Assembly (NCBI GenBank): GCA_025936205.1
Contig: JAICTU010000074.1
Coordinates: 1 to 24,082 of the forward strand
Length of the DNA: 24,082 nucleotides
DNA from: Polyangiaceae bacterium
GTDB lineage: Bacteria > Myxococcota > Polyangia > Polyangiales > Polyangiaceae
Direction: 5' to 3'
Numbering within the stretch: position 1 is the first letter of the stretch; each line of letters starts with the position of its first letter. Made by a program: the position numbers and the translations under genes. Positions 6,489 to 14,589 of the stretch are shown here, piece after piece. The notes under the pieces were generated by a model, which made no database searches, was not told the origin of the DNA, and saw only the letters and a list, made by a program, of their open reading frames with translations.

Positions 6489-8621
6489 TTGATCCACAGT
6501 CCAACCCAGCCCGACCGTCTCCAGCCCCCCGCACGCTCCAGTTCTGGCTCTAGTTCCAGCTCCAGCTCTAGCTCTGCCGCGTCCTCTCCCTCTTCCCGCC
6601 CGAAATCCGGCGTCGAAGTCTGGACAGGCCGTCCCGGCGTTCCCATGGCCGACTGGGCCGCCCGCGAGCAACGCCGCCTGCAACACCGAGCGGCTGCACC
6701 AGCGCCGCGCCCCACGCCCTCGCAACCGCAGCTGCGCCGCCCCGGCCCCGCGCGTCCCTCTTCCTTGCGCACTTCCGGTCCGCGGCACGCTCCCCGCCCG
6801 CTCGCCGCCCGCGGCCCCGCTCAGAAGGCTCCCGCGCCGACCCACGAGCGCAGCGCCCACAAGCGCATCGTCAAGGTACGTGGCTCGATCGGCGTGAGCG
6901 CGCTCGCTGCCGCCCTCGGTGTGAAGGCGCAGGACGTGTTGCTCCGGCTGATCAAGCTCGGCGCTCGCGGCGTGCACCTCAACTCTTCGCTCGACCTCGA
7001 TTCGGCCGCGCTGGTCGCGACCGATTTCGGCTGGACGGTGCAAGACGTGGAGGTGAGCGCCGATGAGCGGCTGCGCCGCGCGCGCCCGGAGCGCTCCACG
7101 TTGCACGGTGCAGCGCGTGCGCCGGTGGTCACGGTGATGGGTCACGTCGATCACGGCAAGACTTCGCTGCTCGACCGGATCCGTCACGCGGACGTCGCCG
7201 CGCACGAGGCCGGCGGCATCACGCAGCAGATCGGTGCCTACGTGGCCGACACTCCGTGCGGTCCCATCACTTTCATCGATACGCCCGGCCATCAGGCGTT
7301 CAGTGAGCTGCGCGCCCGCGGCGCGCGCGTGACCGATCTGGTGGTGCTGGTGGTCGCGGCCGATGACGGCATCATGCCGCAGACGCGCGAAGCCGTGGCG
7401 CATGCGCGCGCGGCACAGGTGCCGATCGTCGTGGCCATCAACAAGCTCGACGTGCCGGGCGCCGATCCAGCGCGCGTGCGGCGCGAGCTGAGCGAGCTGG
7501 GCCTGACCCCCGAAGCCTGGGGCGGCGACACGCTGGTCGCCGAAGTCTCGGCGCGCACCGGTGACGGCATCCCGGAGTTGCTCGACAAGATCCTGCTGCA
7601 AGCGGAGTTGCTCGGGCTCGAAGCCTCCCCGGGCGGCGCCGCCAGCGGTAGCGTGCTCGAAACCCGGCTCGACAAAGGGCGTGGTCCGCTCGCCACGGTG
7701 CTGGTGGAGGAGGGCACGCTCGCCGTCCACGACGTGCTCGTGGCCGGTGAGACCTGGGGCAGGGTGCGCGCCTTGTTCGACGATCGGGGCCGGGAATTGC
7801 AGCAGGCGGGCCCGTCCACTCCGGTGCTGGTGCTCGGTCTCGAAGCGCTGCCGCACGCCGGTGATGCCGTGCACGTGGTGCGCGACATCGCGGCCGCGCA
7901 GGAACTGACCGCCAACCGCTCCAGCCAGCAACGCTCCGAGCGCCTCAGTACCACTCGCAAGGCGTCGCTCGCCGGCTTTGCACATCTGGTCGGGCCGCGC
8001 GCGGCGCGGCTGAAGCTGGTCGTGAAGGCGGACTCGCAAGGTTCGCTGGATGCCGTGCGCAGCCTGCTCGTTGCACCAACGAAAGAGGCCGAATTCGAGC
8101 TGGTGCACGGAGGCGTGGGAGCGATGACCGAGTCCGATGTGCAACTCGCGGCGGCCAGCTCGGCCGTGCTGGTCGGCTTCCAGGTGGATGCGGTCGGGCG
8201 CACGCGCCTGATGGCTCGCCAGCTGGGCGTGCGCATTCGCGAGCACCGACTGATCTACGAGCTCGCCGACGACCTGCAACGCTCGCTGGCCGCATTGCTC
8301 GAGCCCGAGCTCGAAGAACGCGAGATCGGGCGTGCCGAGGTGCGCCAGGTGTTCTCGGCGGGTTCGAACCGCGCGGCGGGCAGTCGCGTCACTCAGGGCC
8401 TGATCCAGCGTGGCGCTCGGCTGCGCGTGGAGCGTGCAGGCGCGCGGGTCTGGCAGGGCAATATCGCCTCCCTGCGGCGTTTCCGCGACGATGCGCGCGA
8501 GGTGCGCGAGGGCTTTGACTGCGGCATCGTACTCGACGGCTTCGATCAGCTGGAGATCGGCGACCTGCTCGTTGCATCGGTGGTCCAACCGCGTACGGCC
8601 AAGATCTCGCTCGCTTCCTGA
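6489..8621 (+). CDS. Translation initiation factor IF-2 paralogue (short form)
   Basis: 710 residues. IF-2 is a GTPase that delivers initiator fMet-tRNA to the 30S subunit and promotes subunit joining. Residues 1-125 are low complexity: a Ser-rich run, then Pro/Arg-rich sequence. Residues about 125-175 resemble the IF2_N helix module (RGSIGVSALAAALGVKAQDVLL). The GTPase core has all motifs: G1 GHVDHGKT (218-225), switch 1 GGITQQIGAY, G3 DTPGH (264-268), G4 NKLD (318-321) and G5 VSARTGDG. Domains II-IV follow, ending FDCGIVLDGFDQLEIGDLL, the usual IF-2 C-terminal motif. The chromosomal infB normally lies in a nusA-infB-rbfA group and, in deltaproteobacteria, has a much longer N-terminus. Here the neighbours are unrelated, so this is probably a second copy, possibly specialised or silent. 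I therefore withhold the symbol infB. Confidence 0.93.
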   Translation: MIHSPTQPDRLQPPARSSSGSSSSSSSSSAASSPSSRPKSGVEVWTGRPGVPMADWAAREQRRLQHRAAAPAPRPTPSQPQLRRPGPARPSSLRTSGPRHAPRPLAARGPAQKAPAPTHERSAHKRIVKVRGSIGVSALAAALGVKAQDVLLRLIKLGARGVHLNSSLDLDSAALVATDFGWTVQDVEVSADERLRRARPERSTLHGAARAPVVTVMGHVDHGKTSLLDRIRHADVAAHEAGGITQQIGAYVADTPCGPITFIDTPGHQAFSELRARGARVTDLVVLVVAADDGIMPQTREAVAHARAAQVPIVVAINKLDVPGADPARVRRELSELGLTPEAWGGDTLVAEVSARTGDGIPELLDKILLQAELLGLEASPGGAASGSVLETRLDKGRGPLATVLVEEGTLAVHDVLVAGETWGRVRALFDDRGRELQQAGPSTPVLVLGLEALPHAGDAVHVVRDIAAAQELTANRSSQQRSERLSTTRKASLAGFAHLVGPRAARLKLVVKADSQGSLDAVRSLLVAPTKEAEFELVHGGVGAMTESDVQLAAASSAVLVGFQVDAVGRTRLMARQLGVRIREHRLIYELADDLQRSLAALLEPELEEREIGRAEVRQVFSAGSNRAAGSRVTQGLIQRGARLRVERAGARVWQGNIASLRRFRDDAREVREGFDCGIVLDGFDQLEIGDLLVASVVQPRTAKISLAS
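6537..6600 (+). repeat. Low-complexity Ser-codon repeat
   Basis: A run of near-repeats of the unit (TCTAG/TCCAG)(TTC/CTC) encodes a stretch made almost only of Ser in the IF-2-like protein. Read on the other strand it gives ELELELEPELE. Such imperfect 6-bp repeats are prone to slippage and length change. Confidence 0.6.
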
Positions 8622-8664
8622 GCCTCGTGGCCCGACCGGCACACCGATTGCTTGGTTCCCGGGC

Positions 8665-9621
8665 ATGCAGCCCACCGGTGTGCACAACGCATCAGCGAAG
8701 AAACAGGCATCACGCTGGCGCCCCCTGCCTTGGGTGATCGGGGGCGCCGGCGTCGCCGCGCTTTGCCTCGGCCTCGGCACCGTCGCGAGCCGCCACTGGT
8801 CCAAGCCCGAGCCCGGTGTGATCCCGTCAACGGGCCTTGCCGCGTTGAACGACCCGCCCGAACCCCAGGAGCCGCCGCCGGTCGAAGCCTCTCCGCCATC
8901 GGTGGAAGACCCCTCCGCACCGTTCATCCCCTGGGCGTGGCTGGACCAACCAGCGCGACCGGAACCACCCTCTGCGAACGCGCCCGCTCCGCCGCCGACT
9001 GCGCTGGACGCCAATGAGCTCGCCTCCCGCGCCGGCCCGGATCTCGACGAGCCCGTGTCGCGCGCACCCGCGAGTGACACCATTGCCCGTGACACGATAG
9101 CCAGCGAGGAAGTGCAACGCGTCGCCGGCACGGACAGCGCGGATGCGGGCGCAGCGGCAGCGACAGAGAACAGCGCCGCGACCCTGGCGCAGCTCGGCTC
9201 CGAAGCGCCCGATACGGCGCCCGAGGATCCCGAGCCGATCCCCCCGGGCGTGGCCTGTGGCTTCGTGACTTGCGCACCGGGCTACGACTGTTGCAATCCG
9301 AGCTGTGGCGTGTGCGTCCAGCCCGGCGACAACTGCGACCCGGCTCCGTGCGAGAGCCGCATCCAGACTCCCGAGAGCGACGTGTGCGGCCGCTCGACAT
9401 GCAGCAAGGGACAGTTTTGTTGCAACCCGAGCTGCGGCACCTGCGTCGAACCCGGCGAGAGCTGCGATCAGACGCCGTGCGACAACGCCATCCAGTATCC
9501 CTTCAGCCCGATCTGCGGGCGGGCGACCTGCAGCGTCGGCAAGGTGTGCTGCAACCCGAGCTGCGGCATCTGTGTAGCGCCGGGCGAGAGCTGCAGCCAG
9601 CAGCCTTGCGACATGCTCTGA
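8665..9621 (+). CDS. Membrane-anchored protein with three 8-cysteine repeats
   Basis: 318 residues from the ATG at 8665, 43 nt after the IF-2-like stop; the frame continues upstream only as shadow inside that gene. Residues about 19-40 (RPLPWVIGGAGVAALCLGLGTVA) form one membrane segment or uncleaved signal anchor after a basic N-terminus, so the bulk should lie outside the inner membrane. Residues 45-195 are a Pro/Ala/Glu-rich, probably extended spacer. Three repeats of 43 residues begin at about 198, 241 and 284, each with the pattern CGxxTCxxGxxCCNPSCGxCVxPGxxCxxxPC. Eight Cys per repeat suggests four disulphides and oxidative folding. Similar CNPSCG repeats occur in myxobacterial secreted proteins, as I recall. 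Function is unknown; no catalytic motif is seen. Confidence 0.8.
   Translation: MQPTGVHNASAKKQASRWRPLPWVIGGAGVAALCLGLGTVASRHWSKPEPGVIPSTGLAALNDPPEPQEPPPVEASPPSVEDPSAPFIPWAWLDQPARPEPPSANAPAPPPTALDANELASRAGPDLDEPVSRAPASDTIARDTIASEEVQRVAGTDSADAGAAAATENSAATLAQLGSEAPDTAPEDPEPIPPGVACGFVTCAPGYDCCNPSCGVCVQPGDNCDPAPCESRIQTPESDVCGRSTCSKGQFCCNPSCGTCVEPGESCDQTPCDNAIQYPFSPICGRATCSVGKVCCNPSCGICVAPGESCSQQPCDML
9256..9618 (+). repeat. Three tandem 129-bp repeats encoding Cys-rich units
   Basis: Units start at 9256, 9385 and 9514, an exact 129-bp period; the third is shorter because the gene ends. The shared core encodes CCNPSCGxCVxPGxxC. Divergence between units is substantial at the DNA level outside the Cys codons, so the duplication is old. 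Confidence 0.85.
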
Positions 9622-9680
9622 AGCGATCCGCAACGGCGCGCGGCAGCACCGCGGGCGCGGATTGTGCTTCTCTGGAACAC

Positions 9681-11105
9681 ATGACGCTCGCAGTAGGAAC
9701 TCGGTTTGAGACCGCAGTGCCGGCGCGCCTCGACCGCTTGCCCTGGTCGTCGTGGCACTGGCGCGTGGTGGCAGCGCTCGGCATCACCTGGTTGCTCGAT
9801 GGGCTGGAGGTGACGATCGTCGGCTCGGTCGCTCCCATGCTGCAGCGACCCGACACACTCAACTTCACGGACAGTGAAATCGGGCTCACCGCGAGCGCCT
9901 ATCTGGCGGGCGCCATCATCGGCGCGCTGGTGTTCGGTCGCCTCACGGACGTGTTCGGCCGCAAGCGCCTGTTCCTGATCACGCTCGGCGTGTACCTCAC
10001 GGCCACCGTGCTCACTGCAGCTTCCTGGAACTTCGCTTCCTTCGCGATCTTCCGGGCGTTCACCGGTGCGGGCATCGGCGGCGAATACGCCGCCGTCAAC
10101 TCGGCCATCGACGAGCTGATCCCGGCGCGCGTGCGCGGCCGCACGGACCTCGCGATCAACAGCAGCTACTGGGGCGGCACGGTGTTCGGCTCACTGCTCA
10201 CGCTCGTCATGCTGAATCCCCACGTCATGCCCGCCTCGATCGGCTGGCGCGTGGTGTTCGGGCTCGGTGCCGTGATCGGCGTCGCGGTGATGTTCGTGCG
10301 GCGCTACGTGCCGGAGAGCCCGCGCTGGCTGCTCTTGCATGGCCGCGTTCCCGACGCCGAAAAGGTCGTGGAATCGATCGAAGCGCAAGTCCGTGCGAAC
10401 CGCAGCGAGTCGTTGCCCGCGGCGGGCCCGCCCGGCACGCTGGAGGTGAAGGGTGCGGTCACCTTCGGCGCCATCACGCATGTGCTCTTTCGCCGCCACC
10501 TGCGCCGCACCTTTCTCGGCCTCAGCCTGATGATCGCGCAGGCCTTCTGCTACAACGGCATCTTCTTCACTTACGCCCTGGTGCTCACCAAATTCTATGA
10601 CGTCCCGCCGCCCAGCGTCGGGCTGTACCTGCTCCCCTTCGCACTCGGCAACCTGCTCGGCCCGATGATCCTGGGCCACTTCTTCGACACACTGGGGCGC
10701 CGCGTGATGATCTCGCTCACCTACGGCGTGAGCGGCATCCTGCTCGCCATCACCGGCTACGCGATGGCGCAGGGTTGGCTCACGGCCACGACTCAGACCA
10801 TGCTCTGGTGCGCCGTATTCTTCGTGGCCTCGGCCGCCGCGAGCTCGGCCTACCTCACGGTGAGCGAGCTCTTTCCGGTAGAGCTGCGAGGGCTCGCGAT
10901 CGCCTTCTTCTACGCCGTCGGAACCGCTGCGGGAGGCCTCGCTGCTCCGGCGCTGTTCGGCGCCCTGCTGGAGACGGGCAGCCGCTCGCACGTGTTCATC
11001 GGCTACCTGATTGGCGCGGGCCTGATGCTGGTGGCTTCGATCATCGCGGCCATCTGGGGCGAGCACGCCGAGCAAAAGTCGCTGGAGATGATCAACCCAA
11101 CCTAG
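9681..11105 (+). CDS. MFS transporter, sugar porter / metabolite:H+ symporter type
   Basis: 474 residues, starting at the ATG at 9681; the upstream open frame is shadow of the Cys-repeat gene. About 12 hydrophobic segments are visible. The loop 2-3 signature FGRLTDVFGRKR is at about 85-96, PESPRWLL at about 211 is the sugar-porter signature after helix 6, and SELFPVELRG near the C-terminal half is the matching E-x-P-x-x-x-R motif. WLLDGLEVTIVG in helix 1 is typical of the aromatic-acid/niacin-type metabolite:H+ symporters, so the substrate could be an organic acid rather than a sugar. It is inner-membrane and proton driven. Only 59 nt separate it from the upstream gene, so they may be co-transcribed. 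Substrate cannot be read from the sequence. Confidence 0.92.
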   Translation: MTLAVGTRFETAVPARLDRLPWSSWHWRVVAALGITWLLDGLEVTIVGSVAPMLQRPDTLNFTDSEIGLTASAYLAGAIIGALVFGRLTDVFGRKRLFLITLGVYLTATVLTAASWNFASFAIFRAFTGAGIGGEYAAVNSAIDELIPARVRGRTDLAINSSYWGGTVFGSLLTLVMLNPHVMPASIGWRVVFGLGAVIGVAVMFVRRYVPESPRWLLLHGRVPDAEKVVESIEAQVRANRSESLPAAGPPGTLEVKGAVTFGAITHVLFRRHLRRTFLGLSLMIAQAFCYNGIFFTYALVLTKFYDVPPPSVGLYLLPFALGNLLGPMILGHFFDTLGRRVMISLTYGVSGILLAITGYAMAQGWLTATTQTMLWCAVFFVASAAASSAYLTVSELFPVELRGLAIAFFYAVGTAAGGLAAPALFGALLETGSRSHVFIGYLIGAGLMLVASIIAAIWGEHAEQKSLEMINPT

Positions 11106-11380
11106 CACCTCGTGCCCCAGGTTCGCGCCGGGTTTAGCAAAGCCAGCAGCAGGGCTCGCCACCGCACGCCTCCGCCCGGCACCAGCATGTGCCCACCGTG
11201 ACCGCCGAGCAGCCATTCTCCATTTCGACTGGAACTCGAGCAGGCGCGCAGAGGCTCTCGCGCGCAGCGTAACGGCGATGCGACCAGAGTGTTGCAGCGC
11301 GAGTACTCTGCTAAGAGCCTATCTCGGTAGGCTCTAAACCTGGGGAGCGCCGCTCAGCCGTACACAGAGGGAGATCGCAC
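11106..11380. other. Intergenic region with an inverted repeat
   Basis: No gene is recognised in these 275 bases; the long minus-strand frame crossing it is antisense to the transporter. The only structure is the 8-bp dyad at 11314-11335, listed separately. Confidence 0.5.
11314..11335. promoter_or_regulatory. Perfect 8-bp inverted repeat upstream of methyltransferase
   Basis: AGAGCCTA (11314-11321) and TAGGCTCT (11328-11335) are perfectly complementary across a 6-nt spacer, 45 nt before the methyltransferase ATG. There is no T-run on either side, so it looks more like a dimeric repressor or activator operator, or a 5' leader hairpin, than a terminator. Confidence 0.5.
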
Positions 11381-12115
11381 ATGACGGACGCACGGGAGAT
11401 CTATCGCCATTACCCGGACCAGTACGACGCGCTCGTGTCGCGTGAGGATCATTCAGGTCAGCTATTGAAGGCTCTGCGCCAGCTGGTGCGCCTCGAGGAG
11501 GCGGATGTGGTGGAGTTCGGAGCCGGCACCGGGCGTGTCACGGCGTTGCTCGCGCCGCTGGTGCGCAGCCTGCGCGCCTTCGATCTCGAGCCGGCGATGC
11601 TCGACGTGGCGCGTCGCAAGCTGAGCGAGCTGACGCTGAGAAACTGGCAGATCGACGTCGCCGACAACGCACGGCTGCCGGTGGCAGACGACAGCGCGGA
11701 TGTCTCGATTGCCGCCTGGAGCTACGGGCACCAGACCGTCTGGCATCCCGGCTCCTGGCGCGAGCCGATCGAAGCGGCCATCGGCGAGATGAGGCGTGTC
11801 TTGCGCCCGGGCGGCACTGCCATCGTGATCGAGACACTGGGCACGGGCCACCGCGAACCCTTCGCGCCACCGCCCGAGCTCGCGCGCTACTATGCACTGC
11901 TGACCGAGGAGCACCACTTCGAGCGGACGTGGATCCGCACGGACTATCAGTTCCCGTCAGCGAGTGAGGGCGAGAGACTGGTGCGGTTCTTCTTCGGCGA
12001 CGAGCTCGCAGACGCCTACGTGGCGAGCGAAAGCGCAAGCTTGCCGGAGTGCACAGGGTTGTGGTGTTGGAAAAAGCCCGCAGCTGCTGCTGGCTCCGCG
12101 CGGCGGCGCTTCTGA
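11381..12115 (+). CDS. Class I SAM-dependent methyltransferase
   Basis: 244 residues. A purine-rich ribosome site (GAGGGAGA) lies about 7 nt before the ATG. The Rossmann-type methyltransferase core is visible: motif I VVEFGAGTGRVTALLA (about 43-58) binds SAM, the acidic residue after strand 2 is in AFDLEPAMLDVA, motif for strand 4 is SADVSIAAWSYGHQ, and strand 5 comes after MRRVLRPGGTAIVIETLG. It resembles UbiE/methyltransferase-11 small-molecule enzymes; the acceptor is unknown. It is cytoplasmic and soluble. It stands alone in its own transcription unit, about 2.5 kb from the NRPS operon with a kinase gene between, so a tailoring role there is possible but unsupported. Confidence 0.9.
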   Translation: MTDAREIYRHYPDQYDALVSREDHSGQLLKALRQLVRLEEADVVEFGAGTGRVTALLAPLVRSLRAFDLEPAMLDVARRKLSELTLRNWQIDVADNARLPVADDSADVSIAAWSYGHQTVWHPGSWREPIEAAIGEMRRVLRPGGTAIVIETLGTGHREPFAPPPELARYYALLTEEHHFERTWIRTDYQFPSASEGERLVRFFFGDELADAYVASESASLPECTGLWCWKKPAAAAGSARRRF

Positions 12116-12507
12116 TATCGCTGGCTTGCATCGCTTTTTTGCCGATCTGCGCAGGCGCGGGCCACTCGGCTGCCAGTCGCCCGGTCGATGGCCGGTGATG
12201 GCGCGCGTGCCATCGCAGCACGGGATCACTGATCGCATGCAGCGGGCGCGTCCACGTTGGCGCGCTGCAGCGACCCAACTTGGAGCGATAACGTGGGGCA
12301 GCGATGCGCTGATCGCGGTTCACACCCGAGCTCGTGAACAGCGCTGCGTCGCACGCTTCACGCTGAATGCGCGAGCTGCACGTGTTGCAGCCGTGAACCA
12401 GTAGCGAGCGGGAACATCAGCCTGTCTCGTCTCGATGTATTCCACCGGGATGGGCGGCCAGAAAACCTTGATCGCAGGGTTTGAAGAGCCTATGACCGGT
12501 CTGGCGT
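12116..12507. other. Intergenic stretch without recognisable gene
   Basis: 392 bases. Short open frames on both strands have no recognisable motif and poor composition. No convincing terminator, tRNA or repeat is seen. Confidence 0.5.
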
Positions 12508-14460
12508 ATGTGGGGCTGGAGTAGCCGGACACTGGCGAGCGGGGCGCTCCGGGGCGTGCCGGCCCGCTGCGCTGTCGTGCTGTGCCTGCTCGCCGGCTAC
12601 CACCTTTCGTTCACGGCCCTTCATGGCGCGATCGGTAACCCGGCGTTCCTGGTGGGCTTGGTCCCGTGCCTCGCCGCCGCGTACCTGCTGGGCCTCCGCG
12701 GCGCGCTGGTCGTCGTCTTGCTCGTGCAGCTCAGCGACAGGAGCTTTGCGCACAGCATGCCCGGAGCCGAGACGAGCGTGACGGCCGCGGTCATCGCCAT
12801 CTTGAGCAAGCTGCTGGTCGCAGGAGGGCTGGGCATGACGGTCGACACGCGCCGGCGCATCGCGGCGCTCAACCGTCAGCTCTCGAACGAGCTCGACGCG
12901 CGCAGGAGGAGCGAGGAGTCGCTCCGTCACAGCGAAGAGCTGTATCGCGTGCTGGTCGAGAGCTTGGGCGAGGGCGTGGGGCTCTTCGACGCGCAGGACC
13001 GCGTGGTCTTCGCGAACCCTGCGCTCGCGAGCACGCTGGCGGTGCCTCTGGACAAGCTGATCGGAAGAAAGTTCAGCGACAGCGTCGTCGAGGTCGGCGG
13101 CGAGCAGGGCCCAGGCGGTGCGGCGGGTGAGGGGGCTCGTTCCTACGAGGTCGCGCTCCGGAGCAGCGCCTCCACGGTACTCCTGGTCACGGAGACGAAG
13201 CTCTGCCCCGGCGCTCCCCGCGGCGCGTTCATGCTGCGCGTGGTGCTGGATCTCACCGAGCGTATCGTGACGGCGCGGCGCCAACAGGAGCTGGAGCGCG
13301 ACCTTCAGCGCAGCCAGGCGCTGCAGAGCCTGGCGGTGATGGCCGGCGGCGTGGCGCATGACTTCAACAACCTGCTCTGCGGGGTGGTGGGCAACGCACA
13401 GATCGCGCAGCGCAAGGTGCCTCCGGACGCGCCCCCGTTGCTCATGCATTGCCTCGGCGAGATCCTCAACTTCGCCGGGGAGGCCGCGCAGCTGAGCAAG
13501 CAGATGCTGGCCTATGCAGGCAAGCGCAGCCTCGCGATCGAAGCACTGCAGATCAACGCGGAGATCACCGGTGCTCTGCGCTTGCTTCATGCAACGGTCG
13601 CTTCCAAGGCCCGGCTCGTGCTCGAGCTCGAGGACGGGCTGCCCGAGGTCGCGGCCGACGGCTTTCAGGTGCGTCAGGTGGTCACGAACCTGGTGCTCAA
13701 CGCCCTGGACGCGATGGACGGCAAGCGCGGCATGCTGACCTTGCGGACGGAGCACCTGAGGCTCGAGGGGGAGCAGGCCAAGCGCTATTCGCTCGAGCCG
13801 GGCGACTACGTGAAGCTGGCGGTCGAGGATACGGGCCCGGGGATCGCGCCGGAGGCACGCGAGCGCCTGTTCGAGCCGTTCTTCTCGACGAAGGCGCCGG
13901 GCAGGGGCATGGGCCTCGCCGCGGCTGCCGGCATCGTACGCACGCACCACGGCTGGCTCGGCGTCGACTCCACCTCGGAGCGCGGCACGCGCTTCGGCAT
14001 GGTGCTCCCCGTCGCGCGCGAGTCCACGCCGAGGCGCAAGGCGGTCAGCGCAGCAGCGCTGGCGCCGCAGGGGGCGCGCAACATTCTGCTGATCGACGAC
14101 GAGCGGGCGGTGCGCGTCGTCACCGGTCGCTTGCTGAACGAGCTCGGTCATCGCGTCATGACGGCAGACAGCGGCCGGCGCGGCGTCGAGATCTTCAGCG
14201 AACAGCCCGAGGCCATCGATCTGGTGGTGCTCGATCTGACGATGCCGGAGACGCCGGGCGAGCAGATCCTCGAGGAGCTGCGGCTCGTGCGGGCCGACGT
14301 GTCCGTGGTGATCACCAGCGGCTTTCAAGCGCAGGACGCCTCGAAGCTGTTGCACGTACCCAATGTGATTGGCTTCCTCGACAAGCCCCATACGCTGGGC
14401 AACCTGGAGCTGGTGCTCGCGGTGCTCGGTACGCACTTGGCGAAGGCCAAGGTCGCGTAG
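12508..14460 (+). CDS. Membrane-bound hybrid histidine kinase with C-terminal receiver
   Basis: 650 residues. The N-terminus has about four hydrophobic segments (roughly 21-38, 46-63, 65-76, 88-111), then a helical linker and a PAS-like sensor domain (about 145-255; YRVLVESLGEGVGLFD). The phospho-acceptor is H284 in GGVAHDFNNLL, typical of the HisKA families with the HDFNN motif. The ATPase domain has an N box at 394 (NLVLNALDAM), G1 DTGPGIA (441) and G2 GMGLAAAAGIV. The receiver at about 527-645 has the acidic pair in LLIDDE, phospho-acceptor D576 in VVLDLTMPE, ITSG, and K626 in DKPH. All key residues are present, so it should be active. There is no DNA-binding output domain, so the signal must pass to another protein. 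It lies 129 nt upstream of the NRPS on the same strand, but a palindrome separates them and a link is not shown. Confidence 0.93.
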   Translation: MWGWSSRTLASGALRGVPARCAVVLCLLAGYHLSFTALHGAIGNPAFLVGLVPCLAAAYLLGLRGALVVVLLVQLSDRSFAHSMPGAETSVTAAVIAILSKLLVAGGLGMTVDTRRRIAALNRQLSNELDARRRSEESLRHSEELYRVLVESLGEGVGLFDAQDRVVFANPALASTLAVPLDKLIGRKFSDSVVEVGGEQGPGGAAGEGARSYEVALRSSASTVLLVTETKLCPGAPRGAFMLRVVLDLTERIVTARRQQELERDLQRSQALQSLAVMAGGVAHDFNNLLCGVVGNAQIAQRKVPPDAPPLLMHCLGEILNFAGEAAQLSKQMLAYAGKRSLAIEALQINAEITGALRLLHATVASKARLVLELEDGLPEVAADGFQVRQVVTNLVLNALDAMDGKRGMLTLRTEHLRLEGEQAKRYSLEPGDYVKLAVEDTGPGIAPEARERLFEPFFSTKAPGRGMGLAAAAGIVRTHHGWLGVDSTSERGTRFGMVLPVARESTPRRKAVSAAALAPQGARNILLIDDERAVRVVTGRLLNELGHRVMTADSGRRGVEIFSEQPEAIDLVVLDLTMPETPGEQILEELRLVRADVSVVITSGFQAQDASKLLHVPNVIGFLDKPHTLGNLELVLAVLGTHLAKAKVA

Positions 14461-14556
14461 GTAGCTCGGCCCCGAGGCATTTCAGCGACCACTTGCGAAA
14501 GTGAAATAGCCGGGCGTTCTGCCCTAAACATCTCCCGGAGCTCGGACGCTCTGGGG

Positions 14557-14574
14557 GTGTCAAACTTTTGACAC
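14557..14574. promoter_or_regulatory. Perfect 18-bp palindrome (operator) just upstream of NRPS ribosome site
   Basis: GTGTCAAA-CT-TTTGACAC is a perfect dyad: 8-bp arms with a 2-bp centre. With a G-T wobble the symmetry extends to 14554-14577. It ends 4 nt before the GGAGGG ribosome site (14579-14584) of the NRPS gene. The 2-nt centre is too short for a good RNA hairpin loop, so a protein-binding operator (MarR-, TetR- or GntR-like dimer) is more likely. A bound regulator could block transcription of the whole NRPS-pabA-pabBC unit. No regulator gene for it is visible in the window. Confidence 0.65.
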
Positions 14575-14589
14575 TCCTGGAGGGCGAGC

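Noticed and set aside
6486..9131. 881-residue minus-strand open frame
   Set aside because: It lies antisense to the well-supported IF-2-like and Cys-repeat genes; its sequence is His/Arg/Gln-rich with no motif, typical of shadow frames in high-GC DNA.
12490..14436. 648-residue minus-strand open frame
   Set aside because: It is antisense to the hybrid kinase; composition (His, Gln, Arg) is that of a shadow.
14568..14573. TTGACA as a -35 promoter box for the NRPS
   Set aside because: It is part of the palindrome and only 16 nt before the ATG, so the -10 and transcription start would fall inside the coding region.
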